The notes under the pieces: model-generated
Database searches by the model: none
The model's input: only the letters and a program-made list of their open reading frames with translations
What the model was told of the DNA's origin: nothing
NCBI RefSeq assembly: GCF_000970345.1
Contig: NZ_LAQU01000012.1
Span: 91,755 to 155,754, forward strand
Reading direction: 5' to 3'
DNA length: 64,000 bases
Source: Robbsia andropogonis
GTDB taxonomy: Bacteria > Pseudomonadota > Gammaproteobacteria > Burkholderiales > Burkholderiaceae
Made by a program: the position numbers and the translations under genes
Part shown: one piece after another, positions 48,920 through 62,600 of the stretch
Layout: the number at the start of each line of letters is the position of its first letter
How positions within the stretch are numbered: position 1 is the first letter of the stretch

Positions 48920-49098
48920 GATTTTTCTACTCCATGAGGGTTCGGACTAAAACCGGCTGCGACATCACTGTCCGGCACGCACAAAATAATTGCCGGGACA
49001 GCGACACCCTGGGTGCACCGATTCGCGATTTGAACTTCCGCCCCGAAAACAGGGCCGTTACCCGCCACACAAGCCGGGCGCAAGAAATCCAGCCCGCG

Positions 49099-49128
49099 AT
49101 TATAGCACCAGTACGGCCATGGACTCAA
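49099..49128 (-). promoter_or_regulatory. Sigma-70 promoter of rpsB
   Basis: On the minus strand TTGAGT (49123-49128) is followed after 18 bases by a perfect TATAAT (49099-49104) with an extended TGC just before it. The leader to the rpsB ATG is long (about 175 bases), leaving room for S2 autoregulation of its own message. Confidence 0.8.
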
Positions 49129-49211
49129 CAGCGAGGTTTGGCCGTCCATCGTCCAGCGGATCAATCGTCTGTGAGATAATGCGGCCTTGATTGCGCTTAC
49201 CGATTGGAATC

Positions 49212-50015
49212 ATGGCCGTTACGCTGAAATCCGAACACGACATCGCCCAGATGCGCGTCGCTTGCCGACTGGCGAGCGAGGTGCTGGACTACATCACGCC
49301 CTTCGTCAAGGCAGGGGTGACCACTGGCGAACTGGACCGGCTCTGCCATGAATACATGGTAAAGGAACAAGGCACGGTGCCGGCCCCGCTGAATTACCAG
49401 CCTCCCGGCTACCCGCCTTATCCGGCCGCCACCTGCATTTCGGTGAATGATGTCATCTGCCATGGCATTCCAGGCACCAAGGTCTTGAAGAACGGCGATG
49501 CGCTGAATATCGACATCACCGTCATCAAGGCAGGCTACTTCGGCGACACGAGCCGGATGTTTATCGTGGGAGAAGGATCGATCCTGTGCAAGCGACTCGT
49601 GCAAACGACATTCGAATGCATGTGGCTGGGCATCGAGCAGGTGCGTCCTGGTGCGACGTTGGGCGATATCGGTCATGCGATCCAGCGGCATGCCGAGGGC
49701 GCGGGCTTCAGCGTGGTGCGCGAATATTGCGGTCATGGCATTGGCACGGTATTCCACGAGGAACCGCAGGTCGTTCATTACGGCCGTCCGGGCACCGGAA
49801 TGACGCTGGAAGCCGGGATGATTTTCACGATCGAGCCGATGATCAACGCCGGCAAGCGCGATATCCGCACGATGCCTGACCATTGGACCGTCAAGACGCG
49901 TGACCGCAGCCTGTCCGCCCAATGGGAGCATACCGTGCTGGTGACGCCGGATGGCTTCGACGTCCTGACCGTCTCGGCATTGACACAGCCACGGCCAGTG
50001 CTGGCGGAAGTCTGA
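49212..50015 (+). CDS. map: Methionine aminopeptidase, type I
   Basis: This 267-residue metalloenzyme removes N-terminal Met. Motifs include the metal-binding Asp residues in LNIDITVIKAGYFGDTSRMF, the His in GHGIGTVFHEEPQVVHYGRP, and the Glu residues in FTIEPMIN and QWEHTVLV. ATG 49212 (MAVTLKSEHDIAQMRVACRL) is chosen over 49191 to match the family. Divergent from rpsB; precedes glnD as in many proteobacteria. Confidence 0.97.
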   Translation: MAVTLKSEHDIAQMRVACRLASEVLDYITPFVKAGVTTGELDRLCHEYMVKEQGTVPAPLNYQPPGYPPYPAATCISVNDVICHGIPGTKVLKNGDALNIDITVIKAGYFGDTSRMFIVGEGSILCKRLVQTTFECMWLGIEQVRPGATLGDIGHAIQRHAEGAGFSVVREYCGHGIGTVFHEEPQVVHYGRPGTGMTLEAGMIFTIEPMINAGKRDIRTMPDHWTVKTRDRSLSAQWEHTVLVTPDGFDVLTVSALTQPRPVLAEV

Positions 50016-50287
50016 CGCATGGGCTCGCCTGGACCATCGGCGTCTGGCGGGATGCTTGCCTGACAAACTGCATGCCGACAGCGTTGCACTCGGCTCGGGC
50101 GCGCGCGTGAAGCAAGGCGGCGCGTACGCGACGTCATATGCCGGGACGGTCTAAAAACCGGCACCTTTTGAATATTGTCTAATATTGTTTAAGCGATGAT
50201 CGAGACTTGGCGTCATCGATCGACGGACGGAGCCTTTCCCGGCCGTCTGAAATTTTTGCGCTTCGGCCGTCCGGCCAACGGAACACC

Positions 50288-52912
50288 ATGACAGCGTCCG
50301 CCTCCCCATCGCCTTCCCAATCGGGTCTTCCACATCCGAACGGCACTCCGATGAACAGTGCCGAACTGCGGCAATACTATCGTGGCGAGAAAACCGCCCA
50401 AATCGACAAATACCGTGGCAACGGCAAGATCGACTTGCTGATGCGCAATCTGGCGCGCAATGCCGACAGGGTGTTGACCGACATCTGGCATGACTGCAAG
50501 TTGCCCGGCATGCTGACGCTGGTTGCCGTCGGGGGATATGGACGAGGCGAACTCGCGCCGCATTCCGACATCGACATCGTTGTTTTGCTTCCGGCCGAAC
50601 CCGATGAATTGCTTGCCGGACGGCTCGAACGTTTCATCGGCGCCGCATGGGATGCGGGGCTCGATGTCGGCAGTAGCGTACGAACGATCGAGGATTGCAT
50701 CGAGGCCGCACACGGTGACATCACGATCCAGACCGCCTTGCTCGAAGCACGTCGCATCGTCGGCAATACGCAGTTGTTCGAACGTTTCACGAGGGCTTTT
50801 CAAGACAGTCTCGACCCGCGCGCTTTTTTCCAGGGCAAGCTGCTCGAAATGCGGCAGCGCCACGCGAAATATCAGGACACGCCGTATAGCCTTGAGCCGA
50901 ATTGCAAGGAAAGCCCCGGCGGGCTACGTGATCTTCAAGTCATTATCTGGATGGCGCGTGCAGCGGGCTTTGGTTCAACGTGGCAGGAACTCGAACATTC
51001 CGGGCTGATCACGGCGCACGAGGCGCACGAGCTGCGGCGTAACGAGTTCTTTCTGAAAACGCTGCGGGCGCGCTTGCATATCCTGGCCAATCGCCGCCAG
51101 GACATGCTCGTCTTCGATCTGCAGACCGCGCTTGCCGAAGCATTCGGGTATCGCGCCAGCGCCAGCCGACGAGCCAGCGAGCCGTTGATGCGACGGTACT
51201 ACTGGGCCGCGAAGGCAGTGACGCAGTTGAGCACGATCCTCGTGCAAAACATCGATGCGCGCCTGAATCCGGACCAAAGCGGCATCACGCGCGTGCTGTC
51301 GCAGAATTTCGTCGAAAAACAAGGCATGATCGAAATCGTTTCCGACGATCTTTTCGAGCGCGAGCCGACTGCCATCCTCGAAGCCTTCCTGTTGTACGAG
51401 AAGGTGCAAGGTGTTAAAGGCCTGTCGGCGCGCACGCTTCGGGCGCTCTATCACTCACGCCGCAGCATGACGCTGAGTTGGCGCCGTAATCCGGAGAATC
51501 GCCGCCTGTTCCTCGAGATCCTGAAGCAGCCGTCGGGGATCACCCATGCGCTGCGGCTGATGAACCAGACCAGCGTCCTGGGCAGTTATCTGACCAACTT
51601 CGGCCGCATCGTCGGGCAAATGCAGCACGACCTGTATCACGTCTACACGGTCGACCAGCATATTCTGACCGTGCTGCGGAACATTCGGCGTTTCGGTAGT
51701 GCCGAGCATGCGCATGAATATCCTTTTTGCAGCGAATTATTCGCGAACTTCGAACGACCCTGGGTGTTGTATATCGCCGCGCTGTTCCATGACATCGCGA
51801 AAGGCCGGGGCGGCGACCACTCGACGCTCGGCATGGTGGATGCACGCCGATTCTGCCGGGAACACGGCGTGGAGGAGAACGACACCGCGCTCGTAGTCTG
51901 GCTCGTCGAGCATCACCTGACAATGAGCCAGGTGGCGCAGAAGCAGGATACGAGCGACCCCGACGTGATAAAGAGCTTTGCCGACACCGTGGCGAGTGAA
52001 CGTCGGCTGACGGCACTGTATCTGCTGACCGTCGCCGACATTCGCGGCACCAGCCCGAAGGTCTGGAATGCCTGGAAAGGGAAATTGCTGGAAAACCTGT
52101 ACCGCCTGACCTACCAGGTCCTCGGCGGCGCCGCGCCGGATGCCGATACCGACTTGATCCGGCGCCGGGACGCGGCTCGCGCGGCGTTGCGGCATCGATT
52201 GGTCTCCCCGGACGCCGAAAAGCCACTATGGGAACAACTGGACGTCAGCTACTTCCTGCGGCACGACCCGGACGAGATCGCCTGGCAAACACAGAAGTTA
52301 TTGCCGCACCTGACGACCGAACGCGTCATCGTCCGCGCACGCCCCTCCCCGATCGGTGAAGGGTTGCAGGTGTTGGTGTATTCGAAGGACAGGCCGGACC
52401 TGTTCGCGAGCATCTGCGGCTATTTCAGCCGCCAGGGGTTGTCCGTGCAACAGGCGGTCATCCATACGACGCACCACGGCTATGCACTGGATGATTTTCT
52501 GGTGCTGGACCCGGATCGGGAAGCCGGGAATCTTGATAATCACCGCCACATCGCCAACCTCGTCGAACAGCAATTGGCGCAGCAATTGGAGGCGCATGCC
52601 GGCCTGCCAGATCCGGTAAAAGGTCGCTTGTCCCGTCTATCGCGCGTGTTCCCGATTTCGCCGCGCATCGACCTGCGTCCCGATGAACGTGGTCAGTTTT
52701 TTATCCTGTCCGTCTCGGCGAACGACCGCGCGGGCCTGCTGTACACCATCGCGCGCATATTGGCAGAACATCGGATCGAAGTGCGGAGCGCGCGCATCCA
52801 CACCCTGGGCGACCGCGTCGAAGACGTGTTCCTGATCCAAAGCGACCGGCTTGTGGATAGCCGACTGCAACTGAAACTCGAAACGGAACTGCTCGATACG
52901 CTGGCGATCTGA
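50288..52912 (+). CDS. glnD: Bifunctional uridylyltransferase/uridylyl-removing enzyme (nitrogen sensor)
   Basis: This 874-residue enzyme adds or removes UMP on PII proteins according to glutamine level. The nucleotidyltransferase domain has [20 protein letters not shown]. The HD hydrolase domain has [20 protein letters not shown]. Two C-terminal ACT domains ([20 protein letters not shown] and [20 protein letters not shown]) sense glutamine. ATG 50288 follows GGA; an ATG at 50351 is possible. Downstream of map. Confidence 0.96.
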   Translation: MTASASPSPSQSGLPHPNGTPMNSAELRQYYRGEKTAQIDKYRGNGKIDLLMRNLARNADRVLTDIWHDCKLPGMLTLVAVGGYGRGELAPHSDIDIVVLLPAEPDELLAGRLERFIGAAWDAGLDVGSSVRTIEDCIEAAHGDITIQTALLEARRIVGNTQLFERFTRAFQDSLDPRAFFQGKLLEMRQRHAKYQDTPYSLEPNCKESPGGLRDLQVIIWMARAAGFGSTWQELEHSGLITAHEAHELRRNEFFLKTLRARLHILANRRQDMLVFDLQTALAEAFGYRASASRRASEPLMRRYYWAAKAVTQLSTILVQNIDARLNPDQSGITRVLSQNFVEKQGMIEIVSDDLFEREPTAILEAFLLYEKVQGVKGLSARTLRALYHSRRSMTLSWRRNPENRRLFLEILKQPSGITHALRLMNQTSVLGSYLTNFGRIVGQMQHDLYHVYTVDQHILTVLRNIRRFGSAEHAHEYPFCSELFANFERPWVLYIAALFHDIAKGRGGDHSTLGMVDARRFCREHGVEENDTALVVWLVEHHLTMSQVAQKQDTSDPDVIKSFADTVASERRLTALYLLTVADIRGTSPKVWNAWKGKLLENLYRLTYQVLGGAAPDADTDLIRRRDAARAALRHRLVSPDAEKPLWEQLDVSYFLRHDPDEIAWQTQKLLPHLTTERVIVRARPSPIGEGLQVLVYSKDRPDLFASICGYFSRQGLSVQQAVIHTTHHGYALDDFLVLDPDREAGNLDNHRHIANLVEQQLAQQLEAHAGLPDPVKGRLSRLSRVFPISPRIDLRPDERGQFFILSVSANDRAGLLYTIARILAEHRIEVRSARIHTLGDRVEDVFLIQSDRLVDSRLQLKLETELLDTLAI

Positions 52913-53173
52913 CCCTGCTTTATCGATTCTCCCTGACCGGACGCTCGAAAAGGTCCGGGCCGCCGGCCGAGCCGGTACAACGCGTCGTCGCCGGGATCGA
53001 TATCGCCGTCCGTTTCACCGTCGTGCCCTGACACGCCACGGTGCACCTCACGCGGCGCCGGCATACTTCCGGACGCAGATCTCACCTTTTGTCTTGACCG
53101 CGGCGACACCGCGGCCGAACATGCGGGTCAGCCAGCCAACGCCTCCACGGCGGCGCGGCCCCCAGGAAACATT
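52913..53173. other. glnD to pseudouridine synthase spacer
   Basis: About 260 bases, both neighbours on the plus strand. A short CCGGAC/GTCCGG hairpin lies near 52937-52958 without a T-run. I see no gene; a promoter for the pseudouridine synthase is expected but not identified. Confidence 0.4.
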
Positions 53174-55117
53174 ATGCGAACCAAACTCTCCGTCTCTCGC
53201 CCCGCTTCCGGCGAGGATTCATCCACCTCCGCGCAGCCGGCGGCCAAGCGCAGTTCCGCGCGGGCTCCCGTTCGCGCCGCGTCACCGTTGGCGCGGCGGG
53301 TAAAACCTGTCCGCGACGACAGCACCGGCGACAAGCGCAAAGCGCCGCCAGGCCGAGGTACCACTGATCGCAAATCCGTCGATGGCGGGACACGCGGGAG
53401 TGGGCCGCGCACGGCGCCGCGACCCGCCGGTCCACGTGCGGCGGCAGGCACATCAAAGAACGGGCGTTTCCGCACTGGCGCCGCAACCGGCCCACGCGGC
53501 GACGCGACGGCAGCACCGCGATCACCGCGCACGCCCCGTTCCGATAGTGATGGCACCGGGCTACGGAATGAACGCGTCGCCGGCGCGCAGCGCGGGCAAC
53601 GCAGCGCTGCCGCACCGCACGCGCGTCAGGGAGACGGCAAATATTCGGCGGCGCGACCGGCTGGCGCTTCAGGCGGCCGCCCCGGCACGCCAGGCGGTCC
53701 GCGGTCCGGCAGTGGGATCGCCGGACGGGGCGAAGGCCAAGGTCAGCGTGGCGGCAGGAGTGAAGGTTCACGTTCGAGCCCAGACAGACAGGAAAGCCAG
53801 GATCACCCACGTGGTCAAGGTCGCCGGGAGGATCGCGGCACGGCGGGGGATCGTCGTCCCGTCGGCACGGGCCGTACCGACGCGCGCCCTGCCGGTTTTG
53901 CACAGGGGCGCGGGGGGGATCGCCGTGGTAGCCCGGCGGGCGCCCGCGAGGAGGCGCGACCGGATCAGCGCAACGCCCCACGAGGCGAGCCCCGCGTCGA
54001 CTCGCGCGGTGCCCCGCGCGGCGACACCCGTGATAATGCGCGTAAAGACAGCCGTGGTACCGCCACTGGCCGCCCTGGCGGCCGCCCCGGCAACCATGCT
54101 GCCGCGGAAGGTCGCGCTGGTGACGCCCGAAACCGCACGGATTCACGCTACACCGGGCCAGCGCGTACATCGGAGCCGAATCGGCACGGCCGCGCGCCGT
54201 TGCCGCCGGCCGTGCCCACCCGTGCCCGTCCCTCCCGCACGGACCGCCGCGATGATGGCGCACTGCCGCGCGCGAACGCGGCGCGCTCGTCGAGCGGCGA
54301 CATCGGCGCACCGCGCACGAAGAGCGTCCGGGAGTACCTCGACGAAGCGGCCGCAACGGATGAAGGCGTGCGCTTGTCCAAACGCATGTCGGAACTCGGC
54401 ATGTGCTCGCGACGCGAAGCGGATGAATGGATCGAAAAAGGCTGGGTGAAAGTGGATGGCCAGGTCGCGGATACGCTGGGCGTGCGCGTGAAACCAGACC
54501 AGAAAATCGATATCGCGCCGCAGGCGATGGCCGCGCAACAAAAGCTGGTGACCATCCTGCTGCATAAGCCGGTCGGGCACGTCTCCGGACAGCCGGAAGA
54601 CGGCCATCCGCCGGCGGTGGCACTCGTGACGCCCTCAAATCATTGGGACATGGACGGCACGATGCTGCGCTTCACCGCGCTGCATCTACGCGCATTGGCG
54701 CCGGCGGGTCGTCTCGACATCGACTCCACCGGGCTCTTGGTCTTCACGCAGGACGGTCGCGTCGCCAAGCAACTCATCGGGGAACAATCGGAGGTCGACA
54801 AGGAATACCTGGTCCGCGTGCGCTATGGCCGCCATACCGAAAACCTGGCGTCGTATTTTCCTGAAGACCAACTGGCACTGCTGCGTCATGGTCTGTCGCT
54901 CGATGACGTCGAACTGCAACCAGCGCAGGTGGATTGGCAAAACGGCGAGCAGTTGCGCTTCGTGCTGCGCGAGGGGCGCAAACGCCAGATCCGACGCATG
55001 TGCGAAGCAGTTGGGCTGGAAGTGCTGGGTTTGAAGCGAGTACGGATCGGCGGCGTCATGCTCGGTGCCCTGCCACCAGGTCAATGGCGTTACCTCGCGG
55101 AAGGCGAAACGTTCTGA
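53174..55117 (+). CDS. RluF/RsuA-family rRNA pseudouridine synthase with a very long basic N-terminal extension
   Basis: The last 250 residues are a complete pseudouridine synthase. An S4 RNA-binding domain starts near residue 398 (RLSKRMSELGMCSRREADEW). The catalytic Asp is in AGRLDIDSTGLLVF (about 512), and the conserved KRQIRRMCEAVGLEVLGLKR and PPGQWRYLAEGE close the domain, closest to RluF/RluB types. The first roughly 395 residues are low-complexity Arg/Gly/Ala/Pro/Asp (for example RGAPRGDTRDNARKDSRG), probably disordered and RNA-binding. The ORF track start gives 647 residues. A later start cannot be excluded, but basic extensions are common in Burkholderia relatives. Confidence 0.87.
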   Translation: MRTKLSVSRPASGEDSSTSAQPAAKRSSARAPVRAASPLARRVKPVRDDSTGDKRKAPPGRGTTDRKSVDGGTRGSGPRTAPRPAGPRAAAGTSKNGRFRTGAATGPRGDATAAPRSPRTPRSDSDGTGLRNERVAGAQRGQRSAAAPHARQGDGKYSAARPAGASGGRPGTPGGPRSGSGIAGRGEGQGQRGGRSEGSRSSPDRQESQDHPRGQGRREDRGTAGDRRPVGTGRTDARPAGFAQGRGGDRRGSPAGAREEARPDQRNAPRGEPRVDSRGAPRGDTRDNARKDSRGTATGRPGGRPGNHAAAEGRAGDARNRTDSRYTGPARTSEPNRHGRAPLPPAVPTRARPSRTDRRDDGALPRANAARSSSGDIGAPRTKSVREYLDEAAATDEGVRLSKRMSELGMCSRREADEWIEKGWVKVDGQVADTLGVRVKPDQKIDIAPQAMAAQQKLVTILLHKPVGHVSGQPEDGHPPAVALVTPSNHWDMDGTMLRFTALHLRALAPAGRLDIDSTGLLVFTQDGRVAKQLIGEQSEVDKEYLVRVRYGRHTENLASYFPEDQLALLRHGLSLDDVELQPAQVDWQNGEQLRFVLREGRKRQIRRMCEAVGLEVLGLKRVRIGGVMLGALPPGQWRYLAEGETF

Positions 55118-55242
55118 CCGCCCGCGCATGCCGCCGAAGGTCCCGGCATCGCAATCGCATATGGGTCTTGCGGTCGCGCCGGTGAACATGGCAAAGGCTG
55201 CGACCAGACAACGTGCCGATTGACCGGCTCCGGCGCATTGTG

Positions 55243-55788
55243 TCAATCGTCGCCAGGTGCGGAACTGGCGTCCGGGAACAGCACATCGACAAAGCCGAGC
55301 TTTGACAAATCGTCCATCCGCATAGGATACAGTTTACCGATCAGATGATCGCACTCATGCTGGACGACGCGAGCGTGGAACCCGTCGGCAACCCGATCGA
55401 TGGCATTGCCGAACTGATCGTAGCCCTCATAGCGGATCATCGAGAAACGCTTCACCAGCCCGCGCATGCCGGGCACCGACAAGCATCCTTCCCACCCCTC
55501 TTCCATATCATGCGACTTCGGCGCGATCACCGGGTTGATCAAAACCGTTTCGGGCACCGGTGGCGCGTCGGGATAGCGTTGTGCATCCGGTGAGAAACCA
55601 AAGATCACCACTTGCTTGTCCACGCCAATCTGCGGCGCGGCCAGTCCCGCGCCATTGGCCGCACGCATCGTGTCGAACATATCCGCGATCAACGCCAGCA
55701 ATTCCGGGGAGTTGAACTCGGATTCGTCGACCGTCTTGGCAATCCGCAGCAAGCGGGGATCGCCCATTCTCAGAATTTCACGAATCAT
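55243..55788 (-). CDS. def: Peptide deformylase
   Basis: This 181-residue metalloenzyme removes the formyl group from new proteins. All three motifs are present: [21 protein letters not shown] and [13 protein letters not shown], the last with the metal-binding His pair and catalytic Glu. No fmt gene follows it. It is 54 bases downstream of ligA and probably co-transcribed with it. Confidence 0.95.
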   Translation of the reverse strand: MIREILRMGDPRLLRIAKTVDESEFNSPELLALIADMFDTMRAANGAGLAAPQIGVDKQVVIFGFSPDAQRYPDAPPVPETVLINPVIAPKSHDMEEGWEGCLSVPGMRGLVKRFSMIRYEGYDQFGNAIDRVADGFHARVVQHECDHLIGKLYPMRMDDLSKLGFVDVLFPDASSAPGDD

Positions 55789-55842
55789 CCGCCTCTCCTC
55801 AGCGCCGCCCCGCAGCGCGTCTTCCCATCGATCGAACCGGCG

Positions 55843-58017
<2,175 letters not shown>

Positions 58018-58093
58018 TCAAGATACACCATGACGCATGGCAAGCGGCTGAACGCGTCCGCGCACCCGGCATGCCATCGTGCGGATTACGCGG

Positions 58094-59566
58094 TCAGGAA
58101 GAAAATAAACGCCGGGCCGCGGTCGACCCGGCGGGCAGCCCCGCCTGTTCGAGCCGCGCGTACAACGTCATCAGGCGGTCGTCGATCGCCTGCATCGAGG
58201 CATCCGGCAACACGCGGCGCTGATCATCGACCACCCGGGCGCCGATGCGTTGCGCCAGTGAACGGGCGTAATCGCACATCAGGCGCCATGGCAGGATGTC
58301 TTCGTCCGCCACCGGCACATCAAGCAGCAGCGTGATCATCTGGCCACCCTTGTAAGTCAAGTCGTCGCGCAGGAAATTCATGTTCTCGAACGTCATCGTG
58401 AACACCGGGTTCTGCTGCGCATCGAGCTTGACGAAACGCGTGCCATCGCGAGAAAGCAGCATGCCATCCTGCGACGCCACCGCCTGCACATAGCTGCCCG
58501 ACCAGGGGGCGCCATCGGTCAGGACGTTCACCGACAACTGTGCATCGCATTGCGCGGCAAAACCGTCCAGTTCACGCGCCATCTGCACAACGGCGCCCAT
58601 GTCCGGGAAATCCGCCGACGCGTCGAGCGCATCCGCCAGCTGGTGGACGCTACCGACAAACTCGCTGAACTCCAGTTCATTCAACGCACCCGAACGGTTT
58701 GCAAGCTGCACGGCGACCCGCAGACTCTCGTAGCGGGCACCCGGACGCAGCGCTCCCCACTGGCCCTGGGTGTCACATCCCTCGACGAACACCGGCTTGC
58801 TGCCGGCGCGTCGCAATCGAACCGCGAACGGAATCACCCGGTCGCCGGTCACCGCTTCGCCGAGTGTCAACGGCACGATGCAGTCCAGTCGTGAATCGAC
58901 CACGACGGGCGGAAGGTTCGATATGGTCGCTCTCGCCCCGAGGTCACGGCCCTGGACGAGCGGCTGGCCCGACTGCGCATCATCGGCATGCGCGGCGGAG
59001 TCACCACCGTGCACCGCCCCTGCAGACGCACCCTCTGCGCCATCGACACTGGCCAGCACGGCATCGCTTTCCACGCTCGCACCGTCACCCATCGCCGCCG
59101 CGGAAACCCCTTCGACCACCGGTATGAAGTCGTCGGCTTTTGACGCCTCGGATTGCGTTTGCGTCAATGTGCCGAAGGTTGGCTCGCGACGTTCGCGCGC
59201 CGCAACCTCGCGGGCTTCCTGCCTGGCTGCATCGCCATCAACCGCGGACCTGGTAACCGTGGTAACGGCGCCAGGCGCGGCGGCGGGTTTTGTGCCGCGT
59301 GCGTCCGACCACACAGGCGCGCCACCGGCGGCATCCGACGTGCCCGGTGCACCCGGCCGCGGCTCGCGACGACTCACCCGGTCCGGCGCGATGAATGGCG
59401 CCTCCTCGTTCTCCGGCATGCCCGCGGCGACGCCCTCGCCGGGCGCGTCGTCCATGGTACGCGGGAGACGCCGGCGGACCCGTTTTCCTTGTACGCCGTT
59501 ATAAACGACAACCGCGACGACGATGATGACGCCCGCGACAATCAATCCGAGTTGCAACTCGTTCAT
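58094..59566 (-). CDS. zipA: Cell division protein ZipA (FtsZ-anchoring)
   Basis: This 490-residue protein has one N-terminal membrane helix (MNELQLGLIVAGVIIVVAVV), a long Pro/Ala-rich, probably disordered linker (about residues 40-260) and a C-terminal FtsZ-binding domain (LDCIVPLTLGEAVTGDRVIP onward to LFSS). It tethers FtsZ to the membrane at the division site. ATG 59566 places the membrane helix at residue 5; the longer frame from 59608 is rejected. Lies between smc and ligA, the common betaproteobacterial order. Confidence 0.92.
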   Translation of the reverse strand: MNELQLGLIVAGVIIVVAVVVYNGVQGKRVRRRLPRTMDDAPGEGVAAGMPENEEAPFIAPDRVSRREPRPGAPGTSDAAGGAPVWSDARGTKPAAAPGAVTTVTRSAVDGDAARQEAREVAARERREPTFGTLTQTQSEASKADDFIPVVEGVSAAAMGDGASVESDAVLASVDGAEGASAGAVHGGDSAAHADDAQSGQPLVQGRDLGARATISNLPPVVVDSRLDCIVPLTLGEAVTGDRVIPFAVRLRRAGSKPVFVEGCDTQGQWGALRPGARYESLRVAVQLANRSGALNELEFSEFVGSVHQLADALDASADFPDMGAVVQMARELDGFAAQCDAQLSVNVLTDGAPWSGSYVQAVASQDGMLLSRDGTRFVKLDAQQNPVFTMTFENMNFLRDDLTYKGGQMITLLLDVPVADEDILPWRLMCDYARSLAQRIGARVVDDQRRVLPDASMQAIDDRLMTLYARLEQAGLPAGSTAARRLFSS

Positions 59567-59629
59567 GCATGCTCCATCCCATGCCCAATGGCCGGCCGCG
59601 CCGGCCACGTTTCTGGTGTTCTGGTCTTA

Positions 59630-62600
59630 CTATCTATTCTCGACGAAACCTGCCGCCGATTCCATATCGACGGCCACGATCCGCGATACGCCCTGTTCCT
59701 GCATTGTCACGCCGATCAGTTGCTGCGCCATCTCCATCGCAATCTTATTGTGGGAGATAAAGAGGAACTGCGTCTTGTCCGACATGGCACGCACCAGGTT
59801 TGCATAGCGCTCGGTGTTCGCATCGTCGAGCGGCGCATCCACTTCGTCCAACAGGCAGAACGGTGCCGGATTCAGTTGGAACATGGCGAACACCAACGCA
59901 GTGGCCGTCAGCGCTTTTTCCCCCCCGGACAACAGGTGAATCGTCGAATTCTTCTTGCCCGGCGGCTGCGCCATGACCTGAACGCCGGAGTCGAGGATCT
60001 CGTCGCCTGTCATCTGCAGCTTCGCCTGGCCTCCGCCGAACAGGCGTGGGAACATCTCGCTGAAATGCCGATTGACCTCGTCGAACGTGGATTGCAGCAA
60101 CTGACGCGTTTCCTGATCGATCTTGCGGATCGCATCCTCCAATGTCTCGATCGCCGAGGTCAGGTCGGCAGACTGGGAGTCAAGGAAGGTCTTGCGTTCG
60201 CGGGCGGCACGCAGCTCCTCCAACGCCGCCATGTTCACGGCCCCCAACGCCTGAATCGCATTGTTGATCCGTGTGACCTCGCCCTGTAGCCAAGAGGCTT
60301 TCAGATCAGGCGTCAACCGCGCCCGCAACGCATCGAGATCGATTTGCACAGCCTGCAATTGCTCGCCGAACTGCTCGGCGCTCAACCGCGCCGCCTGTTC
60401 CTTCAACTGGCATTCCGTGATGCGTTCACGTAGCGGTTGCAGCGAGCGCTCGGTGGTCAGGCGTTGTTCGTCGGCGCCTCGCAGACGTCCAGTCAGGTCA
60501 TCCAGCTCGGTACGTGCCGAGGCCAGTGCCTGCTCCCGCGCCGTACGCACTTCCAGCGCTTCCTGCAAGCCCGTATCCTGCGTCTTGTCCTCTATCCCGG
60601 CCAGCTCGATGCGGGCCTCTTCCAGTTCGGCATCGATACGTTCCAATTGCTCGCCGCAGACATCGATGGAGCGGCGCAATTCCTCGATACGCGCGCGCAG
60701 ATTGCGCTCCTCGAAACCGGCGTCCTGTGCAGCACGCTCCAACTCGCGTAACGCGCGCCGCGCATCGTCGAGTTCGCGTTGCAGTCGCTCGAAGGCGACC
60801 TGCTGGTCCTCGAACGCCGCCTGGCTCTCGGCCAACGCCTGGTCGTGCTGCTCGAACGCGGCCTCGGCCGTCTCGCAAATCGCGCGTTGCTCGTCTACCT
60901 GGGCGGCAATCTCGTCCAGCTCCTCGCTGATCTGCGTATGCCGCGACGTGAAACGCTCGTGCGCCTGGTTCAACTTCAATGCCGTCAGTTGCAGCGCATG
61001 CGCGTCGCGCGTCGCAGCATCGGCTTGCTGGCGCAGCGCAGCCTCGCGCGTCACTGCCTCGGTGTGCGCCGCCTCGGCGCGACCCGCGTGCAATTTCGCA
61101 TCATCGGCCAGCAACGCCTGCGCGCGAACCTCGCGTGTCAGGTTTTCGATTTCCTGCGCCCGCGCCAACATGCCGGCATTTTCCGAATCGGCGGCATACA
61201 GTGCGATACCCACGCGGCTGACTTGATGGCCGGCGGGCACCACCAGACAGGCGCCGTCCGGCAGCGTATCGCGACTGGCAAGCGCGGCCGCGAGGTCATC
61301 GGCCGCATAAGCATGCGCCAGCCAGTCCGTCAGTACCGCGCGCAGGCCCGGCTCGTCGATGCGAATGAGCGACGCCAAGGGTCGCAACCCTTCGGCGACG
61401 GGGGCGGCGCGCCCTGCCGTCGGTGGCGAGTAGAACGCCAGCTTGGCGGGTGGCGCATCCGAGGCAAACGCCTTGACCCAGTCGAGATTCGAGATCTCGA
61501 GCGCCGCCAATCGTTCCCGAAGCACCGACTCGACGGCCGTTTCCCAGCCACGCTCGACGTTCAGCCGCTTCCATAGACGCGGCAGGTCCTGCAACTCGTG
61601 CTTTTGCAGCCAGGGTTGTACCTGCCCCTCGGTCTGCACGCTTTGCTGCAATGCCTTCAACGCACCCAGACGCGCATCAAGTTGCCCGATCTTCGTTGTC
61701 TCGTCGCGCAAGCGTTGGTCGGCCTCGCGCCGGGCCGCATCGAGCGCCGGCACCGTCTGACGCGCCTCCGCCAGCGCCGCCAATGCGTCGTCGCGGATGG
61801 CTTCCTGCTCGGCAAGCGCTACCCGCGCCGCCTCCAGGGCCGCGTCATCCGGGACATCGAGACCATTCGCCTCGTTACGCAACCGTTCCCGGCGCATGTC
61901 GAGCTGTTGCAATTGCTGTTCGGCATTGCGCCGCTGCGCTGCTTCCAGCTTCAGCGCTTGTTCGGATGCGGCGATCGTTGCACGCGCCTGGGTCAAATGG
62001 GTCTGTGCGTCGCGCCAGCGCTGCTCGAGGTCCGGCAAGGCATCGGCCGCGGTAACCGCAGCGGCCGCTGCTTCCTCGTTGCGCGCGCCCGCGTCCGCCA
62101 GCGCGGCATCCGCCGCATCGGCATCGGCACGGGCGTTCTGTGCCTGCGTCTGCCACTGCTGGCGTTGTGACTCGAGCGTATTGACTTGCGCACTGACCCG
62201 ATTCCGGGCGTCGATGATGAAGCGGATCTCGGCCTCGATCTTCGAGACGTCGGCATTCGCCTCATACAACCGCCCCTGCGCGGCTTGCACGGCGTCACTG
62301 GCCGAATAGTGCGCCACCCGCAGCGTTTCCAGATCGCGCTCGACTTCGCGCAGCTTCGCCGTCTGCGCTTCCACTTCGTTCTGCGCCGCTTCCATTTGCC
62401 GTTGATGCCGCAGACGCTCGGCCTCGGCCTCGGTCTGCCGCAGCAACCACAGCAATTGTTGCTTTTCTTCGCCTTCCTGCTGTAAGTCGCGGAAATTCGC
62501 GGCAACAGCCGCCTGGGCCTCCAGCTTTTCCAGGTTCGCATCCAGTTCGCGGACGATGTCCTCGACCCGCGTCAGGTTCTCTCTGGTGTCCTGCAGGCGG

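Noticed and set aside
53172..54638. 488-codon minus-strand frame and a 355-codon plus-strand frame over the pseudouridine synthase N-terminus
   Set aside because: Both arise from the extreme GC composition of the low-complexity arm; only the frame that runs into the S4 and catalytic domains is supported.
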